Assembly (NCBI GenBank): GCA_910577065.1 | Contig: CAJTLD010000002.1 | Coordinates: 44,811 to 53,173, forward strand | Direction: 5' to 3' | DNA length: 8,363 nt | DNA from: an uncultured Lachnospiraceae bacterium | GTDB lineage: Bacteria > Bacillota > Clostridia > Lachnospirales > Lachnospiraceae | In this document: piece by piece, positions 1 through 6,006 of the stretch | Layout of the letters: each line of letters begins with the position of its first letter | Position numbering within the stretch: the stretch's first letter is position 1 | The notes under the pieces: generated by a model | Databases searched by the model: none | What the model saw: the letters and a program-made list of their open reading frames with translations, nothing else | What the model was told of the DNA's origin: nothing | Program-made: the position numbers and the translations under genes

Positions 1-535
1 GCATCTGGTTTTGATGGATATCAACCTGCCGTTTTACGACGGGTTTTACTGGTGCGGTAAAATCCGCGCGGTTTCGGATATCCCGATTCTGTTTATCAGC
101 AGCAAAAACGACGACCGGGATAAAATTATGGCAATCGCGCAGGGCGGGGACGACTATGTGGAAAAGCCGTTTCGGCTCGAATTGTTAAAGGCAAAAATGG
201 AGGCCGTATTAAGGCGGACGTATCAGTACCAGGTGAGAGGGCGGCAGTATTTCGGAGAGGATTTTTATCTGGAAGAGGATACGGCTTTGCTTGTGTGCCG
301 CGGCAGGAAGTTCGATTTGACCAAATCAGAATACAAAATTATTTCCCGGCTGCTTGAGCAAAAGCCGGAGGTGGTGACGCGGGAGGAACTGATGATGGAG
401 CTTTGGAGTACGGATGAATTTGTTTCGGACGGGACGCTCACCACGCTGATTTCCAGGCTCCGCAGCAAGCTAAAGGCGGCGGGCGGCGACGAGGTGATCC
501 GCACGAAGAAAGGGTTGGGATATTATATTGTATGA
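1..535 (+). CDS. Response regulator of OmpR/PhoB family, BceR-type, 5' end missing
   Basis: This is the C-terminal ~177 residues of a two-component DNA-binding regulator that normally has about 225. The start lies before the window, and in-frame codons begin at base 2. Seen: the receiver-domain segment LMDINLP, whose aspartate (codon 17-19) is the expected phosphorylation site; the conserved switch serine in PILFISSKND; and the lysine of VEKPF. A winged-helix output domain follows (about bases 290-532), with FDLTKSEYKII, TREEL and the closing TKKGLGYY. Loss of the first ~45 residues is due to the window edge, not decay. The stop overlaps the downstream kinase start by 8 bases, so the two are co-transcribed and probably translationally coupled. 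In the Bce family this protein is phosphorylated by the partner kinase and activates the transporter promoter; repeats upstream of the ATPase gene are a likely target. The family call is firm; the Bce subtype rests on the neighbours. Confidence 0.93.
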   Translation, partial: HLVLMDINLPFYDGFYWCGKIRAVSDIPILFISSKNDDRDKIMAIAQGGDDYVEKPFRLELLKAKMEAVLRRTYQYQVRGRQYFGEDFYLEEDTALLVCRGRKFDLTKSEYKIISRLLEQKPEVVTREELMMELWSTDEFVSDGTLTTLISRLRSKLKAAGGDEVIRTKKGLGYYIV

Positions 536-1514
536 CTGGGTGAAAAAAATAAGAAAGCGGCTTTTGTTCGGCGGGTTTTTGTGCCTTTCGTATAATCTTT
601 ATTTTATTTGCCTGCTGCCGGACGTAAAAGTCGGGTACCTGCTTTATCTGGATGCGCTTTTGGCGGCATGCGCCCTGGTTTACGGCTGGGCGGGGTATTT
701 GGTTTACCGGAAAAATGAGGCGAAAAAACAGGAGTATTTAACATACGAATCCGTTATTTTTCAGGAATTTGCGGGAATGGAACATTATGAGATTGCAGAG
801 CACGACGTGCGGGTGCTGTCCGGGCAGTTAAAGGAGCAGTTTGATTTAAACTGTGATTTGCAGGATTATATTGCGAAATGGTGCCATGAAATGAAAATCC
901 CTTTGGCGGCATGCCTTTTGATGAACCGGAACATAAAGGACGGCGGACTGCGCGGACAGATGCAGGAGCAGTTAGAGCGCATGAATACGCAGTTAAACGG
1001 GGCGCTTTTGGGCTGCAAGGTGCAAAGTAAGCTGTTTGACATCCAGGTGAAGGCCGTAAGCCTGTCCGAGTGCGTGAAGGCTTCGGTCAGAAACAATCAG
1101 TTTTTTCTGATTAAAAACCGGTTTGAACTGGAGCTTGCCGTGGAGGATGTAAAGGTTTATACGGATAAGAGCTGGCTGGTGTATGTGCTTGACCAGCTTA
1201 TCAGCAATGCCATAAAGTATGTTTCAGGGAATGCGGTGTTAAAGATATGGAGCGTCAGCGAGGGGGACGCGGTGTGTTTGTATGTGGAGGATCACGGCGA
1301 GGGGATTTTGCCGGAGGATATTCACAGGGTGTTTGAAAAAGGGTATACCGGGAGCAGCCACCACAACGGGAAGTATAAATCCACGGGGATGGGGCTTTAT
1401 ATGGCGGCTAAAATTATAAAACGGCTGGGTCACAGGATTTCGGTGGAAAGCGAGCCGATGCGGTATACGAGGTTTGCGGTGCGGCTGGGGAAGGAAGGGC
1501 ATTCACAGATCTGA
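528..1514 (+). CDS. Sensor histidine kinase, BceS-type intramembrane-sensing
   Basis: This is a 328-residue membrane kinase. Two hydrophobic helices (about residues 12-30 and 37-60) are joined by a linker of only a few residues, so there is almost no extracellular sensor. That architecture is typical of BceS-like kinases, which take their signal from the partner transporter rather than from ligand. Seen in order: H-box WCHEMKIP with phospho-accepting His120; N-box LDQLISNAIKYV with Asn227; G1 box EDHGEG (Asp255-Gly259); F-box VFEKGYTG; G2 box STGMGLYM (Gly287, Gly289). The catalytic core is intact. The start is uncertain. TTG at 528 gives an 8-base overlap with the regulator gene and has AAAGGG about 13 bases upstream. 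GTG at 540 is in frame and would shorten the N-terminus by four residues. The ATG at 532 is out of frame and stops after three codons. Function is firm from motifs and gene order. Confidence 0.92.
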   Translation: MYDWVKKIRKRLLFGGFLCLSYNLYFICLLPDVKVGYLLYLDALLAACALVYGWAGYLVYRKNEAKKQEYLTYESVIFQEFAGMEHYEIAEHDVRVLSGQLKEQFDLNCDLQDYIAKWCHEMKIPLAACLLMNRNIKDGGLRGQMQEQLERMNTQLNGALLGCKVQSKLFDIQVKAVSLSECVKASVRNNQFFLIKNRFELELAVEDVKVYTDKSWLVYVLDQLISNAIKYVSGNAVLKIWSVSEGDAVCLYVEDHGEGILPEDIHRVFEKGYTGSSHHNGKYKSTGMGLYMAAKIIKRLGHRISVESEPMRYTRFAVRLGKEGHSQI

Positions 1515-1535
1515 GGACAGGGCAGCCTGCATAAC

Positions 1536-1583
1536 CTTACAAAAAATGTAAGATTCGCTCCTGCTTTGTAATGTGAATGTAAG
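1536..1583 (+). promoter_or_regulatory. Candidate response-regulator binding sites (TGTAA dyad and direct repeats)
   Basis: A perfect inverted repeat, CTTACA (1536-1541), AAAAA, TGTAAG (1547-1552), is followed by TGTAAT at 1567-1572 and TGTAAG at 1578-1583. The TGTAA starts are 20 and 11 bases apart, roughly two turns and one turn of helix, so all would lie on nearly the same face. From memory, Bce-type regulators bind TNACA/TGTAA inverted repeats with a spacer of about 4; the spacer here is 5. The last half-site abuts the -35 position of the following promoter, as expected for an activator. Binding by the regulator at 1-535 is inference. Confidence 0.68.
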
Positions 1584-1610
1584 GATTTTTCCACAGGCAT
1601 CCTCTATAAT
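1582..1610 (+). promoter_or_regulatory. Promoter of the ABC transporter genes, probably activator-dependent
   Basis: A perfect -10 box TATAAT lies at 1605-1610. With 17-base spacing the -35 hexamer would be 1582-1587 (AGGATT), which does not resemble TTGACA; spacings of 16 or 18 are no better. A strong -10 with no -35, preceded by regulator half-sites, suggests transcription that depends on the phosphorylated regulator. Transcription would start near 1617, leaving a leader of about 20 bases with AAGGAGG at 1620-1626. Confidence 0.66.
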
Positions 1611-1635
1611 AAACAGCGTAAGGAGGATGAAGCAT

Positions 1636-2397
1636 ATGAATGGAAAAAAAGTAGTTGAAATCAAAAACTTGGTAAAAAATTACGGGACAAACGGTTTTTG
1701 CACTACGGTATTAAAGGGCATTGACCTGGAAATCTGCAAGGGCGATTTTATTGCGGTAATGGGGCCGAGCGGCTCGGGCAAAACGACGCTTTTAAATATC
1801 CTGTCTACCATTGACAAGCCCACGCAGGGGCAGGTAATCTTAGACGGGATTGACCTTGGCAAGGTAAAAAACCGGGAGCTTTCCAAAATCCGGCGTGATA
1901 AAATCGGCTTTATTTTTCAGGATTACAATTTGCTTGATACGATGACGCTGCAGGACAATATTGCGCTGCCCTTATCCTTAAACGGCGCGGGCGGGACGGA
2001 GTGCATCCGCAAATCCGAAGCGCTTGCCGGTGCGTTCGGATTAAAGGGGCATCTGAGAAAATACCCCTACCAGCTGTCCGGCGGGCAGAAGCAAAGGGGC
2101 GCGGCCTGCCGGGCGCTGATTACGGAGCCGGAAATTATTTTTGCCGATGAGCCGACCGGGGCGCTTGATTCCCGTTCGGGCAGGGAATTGCTCGAATGCC
2201 TTAAGGCGGTAAACGACGGCGGCAAGGCGACGATTTTAATGGTGACGCACGACGCGTTCAGCGCATCTTACGCGAAGGACGTCTATATCTTAAGCGACGG
2301 GCAGATCCGGTGCCGGATCAGCCGCGGGGACAACCGGAAGGCGTTTTACGATAAAATCGTTGACATGCAGGCTTCCATGGGAGGTGATTTCTCGTGA
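1636..2397 (+). CDS. ABC transporter ATP-binding protein, BceA-type
   Basis: This 253-residue cytoplasmic ATPase powers the peptide-resistance transporter formed with the next gene's permease. All catalytic motifs are present: Walker A GPSGSGKT (43-50), Q-loop Gln95 in FIFQDYN, signature LSGGQKQR (147-154), Walker B IIFADEP with Glu172, D-loop around ALD (176-178), and switch His205 in VTHD. Length and motif spacing match the MacB/LolD/BceA class. ATG 1636 is chosen because AAGGAGG at 1620-1626 sits 9 bases upstream; the reading frame is open further upstream but that stretch contains the promoter. ATG 1627 directly abuts the Shine-Dalgarno and is unlikely. The gene has its own regulated promoter, separate from the regulator and kinase genes, and its stop overlaps the permease start. 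Known substrates of the family are cell-wall-active peptides such as bacitracin or lantibiotics; the substrate here cannot be read from sequence. Confidence 0.94.
   Translation: MNGKKVVEIKNLVKNYGTNGFCTTVLKGIDLEICKGDFIAVMGPSGSGKTTLLNILSTIDKPTQGQVILDGIDLGKVKNRELSKIRRDKIGFIFQDYNLLDTMTLQDNIALPLSLNGAGGTECIRKSEALAGAFGLKGHLRKYPYQLSGGQKQRGAACRALITEPEIIFADEPTGALDSRSGRELLECLKAVNDGGKATILMVTHDAFSASYAKDVYILSDGQIRCRISRGDNRKAFYDKIVDMQASMGGDFS
2379..2388 (+). promoter_or_regulatory. Strong ribosome binding site for the permease, inside the ATPase gene
   Basis: GGGAGGTGAT matches the anti-Shine-Dalgarno complement over ten bases. Its GGAGG core is 9 bases from GTG 2394 but 15 from ATG 2400, which decides for the GTG start and a 4-base GTGA overlap with the ATPase stop codon. 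Confidence 0.8.
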
Positions 2398-4292
2398 GCA
2401 TGACCAAACTGGCAATGGCGAATTTTAAGAGCAGCTTTAAAAATTATCTTGCAATTATCGTGTCGCTGGCGTTTACGGTTTTAGTGTTTTTAAATTTCCA
2501 GAATATTCTTTCGTCGGATTTGTTTGAAGTGCTTGGAGAGCATAACCGGGAATATATCGATATTCTGGTGCAAACGATTTGCTTTGTGCTCGGCTGCTTT
2601 ATGTTTTTCTTTCTGTGGTATGCGACGAACGTGTTTTTGACCAGGCAGAAAAAGGAGATCGGCATCTATGTATTTATGGGGTTAAACAACCAGAAAATCG
2701 GTACTCTGTATTTGATTGAAACGGCGTTTATCGGCAGCTGTGCGCTGGCGCTGGGCGTTTGCTTCGGCATACTTACCACATATCTGTTCCAGATGATACT
2801 GCTTGCCGTTTCTGAGATTTCGGTCGATATTTCCGTTCGCTTTGCGGTAAAGCCCGTTTTGGTTACGGCGGGGGTCTATCTGGTGATGTATCTTTTGTTT
2901 GCCGTAAAAGGATATGTCAATATTGTAAGGAGCAGCGTGCTTGAACTGGTATCCGCATCGCGGGTCAACGAATTTGTCAGGCAGAATCCGGTTGTTCTGT
3001 GGTTTAAGGCGGTTTTGGGAATCGGCACGCTTGCGGCAGGCTACTTCCTTGCCGTAAAGGAAGGCGGGCAGGAGGTTATGGGCAATGTGTTTGCGGCGGT
3101 TGTTCTGGTGATTATCGGCGTGTACCTTCTCTTTGGAGGGTTTTTGCCGATGCTGTTTCAAAGCCTTGCAAAAAAGAAGGCGTTTTTATATCAAAAACAG
3201 AGAAACCTCTGGGTCAATAACGTGATTTTCCGCATGAAGAAGAATTACCGTACGTATGCCATGACCTGCGTGCTGATGCTGTGCTCCGTGACGGCGCTTG
3301 CAACCGGGGTTGCGATGAAATACAGGTACCGTTCCATTGTCCATTTCCGGAATACGTATACGTACCAGTTTTTGAGCGCAAGGCAGGATCTGGACGGGGT
3401 GATCCGCCCTTTGATTGAAAAAGACAACCGGATTTCGTATGGCGCGCAGATTCCGTTTCTGGCGATTGACGCTTCTTTGTTTGATACGGCGTTTACGAGC
3501 CGCAATTATGCCGTCCTGCCGTATTCAAAGGTAAAGGAGCTGGCGGGACTGACCGGGCTGGAATTTGAAACGGAGGCGCTGCAGGATGATGAAATGGTTG
3601 AGATTTCCCATTTGTACCTGCTTTCGCTTCTGACTGCCAGGACGGGCCGGACCGAAACGCTGAATGGGAAAACCTACCGCCAGGTGGCGGAGGTGAATGT
3701 GCCTTATATGGGGTATTTACAGGAAATCATGAGTTTTTATATGGTAAGCGACGCGGAGTACGCGCGTCTTCTGCCGCTCGGGGAGCAGATGTATACGTAC
3801 AATTACCGGATTGAGGATATTTATAATTTTGCGGCTTCCGTGGATGAACTGGATACGTTAAACGCGGAAGGAAATGGGGAGATTGCAAGGGTGACGGTCG
3901 ATCCAAACAGCAGCGATATTGAGTGGATTAAGGTACTGTATACGGTATGTATTTTTATGTTTCTGGTATTTGTCCTGGCAAGCGGGAGCGTGCTGTTTAT
4001 GAAGCTTTATAATGACGCGTTTGAGGAGCAGGAACGTTATGCGGTGCTCAAAAAACTGGGCGTGGCGCATCGGACGCTGAAAAAATCGCTTTCCCATGAG
4101 TTAAAGGCTGCATACGGGCTGCCGTTTGCGGTTATGGCGGTGTCGGCTTATTTTGCGGTGCATGCGCTGGAAAAGATGATGTATACGAACCTGATGCCGG
4201 TATATGCGGCGAGCGTGGGCGTGATAGCTTTGTTTTTCTTTTTGTGCTACCGGTTTTCGGTAGAGGTGTATGCGAAGAATGCGGGAGTGTAG
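2394..4292 (+). CDS. ABC transporter permease, BceB-type (FtsX-like)
   Basis: This is a 632-residue integral membrane protein. Ten hydrophobic segments can be read at about residues 18-38, 57-80, 106-130, 153-172, 199-221, 230-251, 287-307, 513-536, 572-590 and 601-619. Between segments 7 and 8 lies a hydrophilic domain of about 200 residues (308-511), expected outside the cell. A 10-helix fold with one large extracellular domain between helices 7 and 8 is the hallmark of BceB-type permeases, where that domain determines peptide recognition. Cytoplasmic motifs such as RQKKEIGIYVFMGL after helix 2 and EEQERYAVLKKLGV after helix 8 resemble FtsX-superfamily coupling regions. In the family the permease both removes or releases lipid-II-bound peptides and signals to the kinase. 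Start is GTG 2394 (see the RBS entry). No intrinsic terminator is seen after the stop, so transcription may read into mnmA. The specific peptide is unknown. Confidence 0.92.
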   Translation: MSMTKLAMANFKSSFKNYLAIIVSLAFTVLVFLNFQNILSSDLFEVLGEHNREYIDILVQTICFVLGCFMFFFLWYATNVFLTRQKKEIGIYVFMGLNNQKIGTLYLIETAFIGSCALALGVCFGILTTYLFQMILLAVSEISVDISVRFAVKPVLVTAGVYLVMYLLFAVKGYVNIVRSSVLELVSASRVNEFVRQNPVVLWFKAVLGIGTLAAGYFLAVKEGGQEVMGNVFAAVVLVIIGVYLLFGGFLPMLFQSLAKKKAFLYQKQRNLWVNNVIFRMKKNYRTYAMTCVLMLCSVTALATGVAMKYRYRSIVHFRNTYTYQFLSARQDLDGVIRPLIEKDNRISYGAQIPFLAIDASLFDTAFTSRNYAVLPYSKVKELAGLTGLEFETEALQDDEMVEISHLYLLSLLTARTGRTETLNGKTYRQVAEVNVPYMGYLQEIMSFYMVSDAEYARLLPLGEQMYTYNYRIEDIYNFAASVDELDTLNAEGNGEIARVTVDPNSSDIEWIKVLYTVCIFMFLVFVLASGSVLFMKLYNDAFEEQERYAVLKKLGVAHRTLKKSLSHELKAAYGLPFAVMAVSAYFAVHALEKMMYTNLMPVYAASVGVIALFFFLCYRFSVEVYAKNAGV

Positions 4293-4322
4293 TTATCGAC
4301 CGGCATTCCGGGAAGAATCTGC

Positions 4323-4350
4323 TTGCATTTGTCTGCCTGGATGGTATAAC
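4323..4350 (+). promoter_or_regulatory. Probable mnmA promoter with extended -10
   Basis: TTGCAT (4323-4328), a 16-base spacer and TATAAC (4345-4350) lie in the 102-base gap before mnmA. TGG precedes the -10 box, giving a TGN extended -10 that can compensate for the weak -35 (3 of 6 consensus bases). Transcription would start near 4357, about 38 bases before the ATG. Confidence 0.55.
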
Positions 4351-4394
4351 ATAGATGGCGGGGCTGCAAAAAGAAAAATACAGGAGTATAAATT

Positions 4395-5498
4395 ATGGCA
4401 AAAAAGAAAGTTGTGGTAGGTATGTCCGGCGGAGTGGATTCTTCGGTGGCCGCCTATCTTTTAAAAGAACAGGGGTATGAAGTGACCGGCGTTACCATGC
4501 GCCTTTGGCAGGAAGACGCAGAGCGGGAAGCGTCTGGGCAGGAGTGCTGTTCTTTGGGCGCGGTGGAAGATGCGAGGCGGGTATGCGCCAAACTGGACAT
4601 TCCGTTCTATGTAATGAATTTCGCAGACGATTTCAAACGCAGCGTAGTGGATTATTTTGTGGAGGAATATATAAAGGGCAGGACGCCGAATCCCTGCATC
4701 GCCTGCAACCGCTATGTAAAGTGGGAATCGCTGCTTCGCCGGGCAATGGAAATTGGAGCGGACTGTATTGCAACCGGGCATTATGCCAGAATAGTAAAAC
4801 GGGACAACGGCAGGTTTGCCGTTGCGGCTTCCAAAACAGCCAGAAAAGATCAGACCTATGCCCTCTACAGCCTGACGCAGGAGCAGCTTTCCCGTACGCG
4901 GATGCCGGTCGGGGAATATACGAAGGATGAAATACGCGCGCTTGCGGAAAAAATCGGCCTTACGGTAGCGGCTAAGCCGGACAGCCAGGAAATCTGTTTT
5001 ATCCCGGATCACGATCATGGGGCGTTTATTGAACGCATAGCCGGAGAAAAGGCGCCAGGAAGCGGTAATTTTGTTACGGCGGACGGTGAAATTTTAGGCA
5101 GGCATAAAGGAATTACGCATTATACCATCGGACAGCGCAAAGGATTAAATCTTGCCATGGGCTACCCGGTGTTTGTGTCTCAAATCCGTCCGGATACCAA
5201 TGAGGTAGTGATAGGCGGGCCAAATGATGTGTTTGCAAAAGAATTTATTGCCCAAAACGTACAGTATATGGGCGTGCCCGGGATTGAACCGGGCAGCCGT
5301 TTTCCGGTAAAAATACGTTATGGGCATAAGGGAGCGGCCGCTGCTTTGTATCCGCAGGGAGAAGGGCTGGTACGCTTTGTATTTGACGAACCGCAGCGCG
5401 CCATTACGCCCGGCCAGGCAGCCGTTTTTTATGACGGGGAATGCGTTGCGGGCGGAGGCGTAATTTGTTCTTGCAATTTTGCAGGGGATGTGATATAA
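4395..5498 (+). CDS. mnmA: tRNA-specific 2-thiouridylase MnmA
   Basis: This 367-residue cytoplasmic enzyme activates U34 of tRNA(Lys), tRNA(Glu) and tRNA(Gln) with ATP and replaces its C2 oxygen by sulfur. Seen: the N-terminal PP-loop SGGVDSS (11-17); the RTPNPCIACNRYVKW segment with Cys101 and Cys104; ATGHYAR (126-132); KPDSQEICFIPD with Cys201; and the central THYTIGQRKGL (241-251), followed by the C-terminal beta-barrel region. Cys104 aligns with E. coli Cys102 and Cys201 with E. coli Cys199, the two essential cysteines. Cys101 takes the place of an aspartate in E. coli. Two adjacent cysteines occur at 51-52. Length is normal. The start is supported by AGGAG at 4382-4386, 8 bases before the ATG. 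An upstream promoter is visible, and the next transcription unit's -10 box overlaps the stop codon. Identity is firm. Confidence 0.96.
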   Translation: MAKKKVVVGMSGGVDSSVAAYLLKEQGYEVTGVTMRLWQEDAEREASGQECCSLGAVEDARRVCAKLDIPFYVMNFADDFKRSVVDYFVEEYIKGRTPNPCIACNRYVKWESLLRRAMEIGADCIATGHYARIVKRDNGRFAVAASKTARKDQTYALYSLTQEQLSRTRMPVGEYTKDEIRALAEKIGLTVAAKPDSQEICFIPDHDHGAFIERIAGEKAPGSGNFVTADGEILGRHKGITHYTIGQRKGLNLAMGYPVFVSQIRPDTNEVVIGGPNDVFAKEFIAQNVQYMGVPGIEPGSRFPVKIRYGHKGAAAALYPQGEGLVRFVFDEPQRAITPGQAAVFYDGECVAGGGVICSCNFAGDVI

Positions 5499-5499
5499 A
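5471..5499 (+). promoter_or_regulatory. Probable promoter of the gatC leader / gatCAB operon
   Basis: TTGCAA (5471-5476), a 17-base spacer and TATAAA (5494-5499) with TGA directly before the -10 box (extended -10 TGN). The -10 box overlaps the mnmA stop codon. Transcription would start near 5506. The -35 matches 4 of 6 and the -10 matches 5 of 6 consensus bases, with ideal spacing, so this is a good vegetative-type promoter. Confidence 0.62.
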
Positions 5500-5505
5500 T
5501 TTACC

Positions 5506-5652
5506 TGAATAAAGAGTGAAAGCGATGAAAAAGACGCCTGGTTTTGGGTGACGGCAGAAATCCGGCGGCGCTGCCGCTTACCAATGCGGGCTTGGTACGG
5601 ATGGCCAGACGGTTCGCCCCGGAATGCAGCTATGTATTCCGGGGCGTTTTTT
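5506..5652 (+). ncRNA. Structured 5' leader of gatCAB, candidate attenuator of unrecognised class
   Basis: About 147 nt lie between the predicted start site and the end of a terminator, with no convincing gene. Hairpin A pairs GGTGA-CGGCAG (5547-5557) with CTGCCG-C-TTACC (5571-5582): 11 pairs, one wobble, one bulged C. Hairpin B pairs TACCAA (5579-5584) with TTGGTA (5592-5597) around a 7-base loop, and shares bases with A, so both cannot form fully. The loop of A holds TCCGGCGGCG (5561-5570), which can pair with CGCCCCGGA (5615-5623), the 5' arm of the terminator, leaving one bulged C. Such pairing would act as an antiterminator. I do not find the T-box core (GGGTGG-ACCGCG) or the conserved cores of the TPP, SAM, glycine, c-di-GMP or fluoride riboswitches. 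The ligand is unknown. It might instead be a small RNA that simply ends here. Read by eye, not by folding software. Confidence 0.5.
5615..5652 (+). terminator. Strong intrinsic terminator directly upstream of gatC
   Basis: A perfect 11-base-pair stem, CGCCCCGGAAT (5615-5625) with ATTCCGGGGCG (5636-5646), has a 10-base loop and is followed by six T residues (5647-5652). Only 18 bases, including the gatC ribosome binding site, separate the T-run from the gatC ATG, so it does not sit clear of the next gene as a simple end-of-operon terminator would. Confidence 0.93.
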
Positions 5653-5670
5653 AGATTAAAGGAGAAGACA

Positions 5671-6006
5671 ATGGCAAATATAATTTCGGACGAAACAATT
5701 GAATATGTGGGTATTCTGGCAAAACTGGAACTGTCGGGAGAAGAAAGGGAACGCGCAAAAAAAGATATGGCTGAAATGCTGGATTATATAGATAGACTGA
5801 ATGAACTTGATACGTCGGGCGCCGAACCTGTGTCGCATGTTTTTGAACTCCATAATGTGTTCCGTGAGGATGTTGTTACAAACGGCGACGGCAGCTGCGA
5901 TGCGCTTGCCAATGCCCCTGAGCAAAAAAAGGGAGGTTTTCTGGCGCCGAAGACTATTTTGGATCGGTCTGCCGTACCGCACCCGGAGGAAGGGGAGGGC
6001 GTATGA
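5671..6006 (+). CDS. gatC: Asp/Glu-tRNA amidotransferase subunit C (GatC)
   Basis: This 111-residue small subunit wraps around GatA and helps hold the GatCAB complex together; it has no catalytic site. Seen: the N-terminal segment with ETIEYVGILAKLELS, the amphipathic stretch MLDYIDRLNELDTSG, the conserved HNVFRED (about 72-78), and NAPEQKKGGFLAPKTIL near the end. The family is usually about 95-100 residues, so the acidic tail PEEGEGV is slightly extended. Its codons (GGAGGAAGGGGAGGG) double as the gatA ribosome binding site. The ATG at 5671 is preceded by AAAGGAG (5658-5664) with 6-base spacing. The stop overlaps the gatA start (ATGA). The open frame runs further upstream but only through the terminator, so a longer start is not credible. 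Confidence 0.94.
   Translation: MANIISDETIEYVGILAKLELSGEERERAKKDMAEMLDYIDRLNELDTSGAEPVSHVFELHNVFREDVVTNGDGSCDALANAPEQKKGGFLAPKTILDRSAVPHPEEGEGV

Noticed and set aside
1573..1635. Upstream extension of the ATPase reading frame to GTG 1573.
   Set aside because: It would place the promoter -10 box and the Shine-Dalgarno inside the gene; ATG 1636 has an ideal ribosome binding site and matches family N-termini.
2682..3161. Minus-strand open frame (159 codons) opposite the permease gene.
   Set aside because: It is a shadow of the membrane-protein coding strand, with a low-complexity K/Q/N/H-rich translation and no family signature.
4300..4313. Small inverted repeat CCGG-CATT-CCGG after the permease gene as a terminator.
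   Set aside because: A 4-base stem without a following T-run is too weak to call.
4461..5018. Long minus-strand open frame (185 codons) opposite mnmA.
   Set aside because: It lies wholly within a firmly identified gene, shows no recognisable domain, and is a by-product of GC-rich codon use on the other strand.
5275..5295. Perfect inverted repeat in mnmA; on the minus strand it resembles a tRNA T-arm (CCCGG TTCAATC CCGGG).
   Set aside because: It encodes in-frame MnmA residues (around GIEPGSR). No matching acceptor, D-arm or anticodon arm is seen on the minus strand, and no T-run follows, so neither a tRNA nor a terminator is supported.
5525..5551. Short open frame MKKTPGFG in the gatC leader as a possible attenuation leader peptide.
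   Set aside because: No clear Shine-Dalgarno precedes it, and it has no Gln, Glu, Asn or Asp codons, so it would not report on the amino acids relevant to GatCAB.
5611..5620. GGTTCGCCCC as a possible tRNA TpsiC arm.
   Set aside because: The invariant A58 is absent and no cloverleaf can be drawn; the bases form the 5' arm of the terminator.
5592..5623. TTGGTACGG followed by the terminator, resembling the T-box UGGN-ACC element.
   Set aside because: Only TGGTAC matches; the conserved continuation ACCGCG and preceding GGG are missing, the leader is shorter than usual T-box leaders, and no specifier stem is evident.
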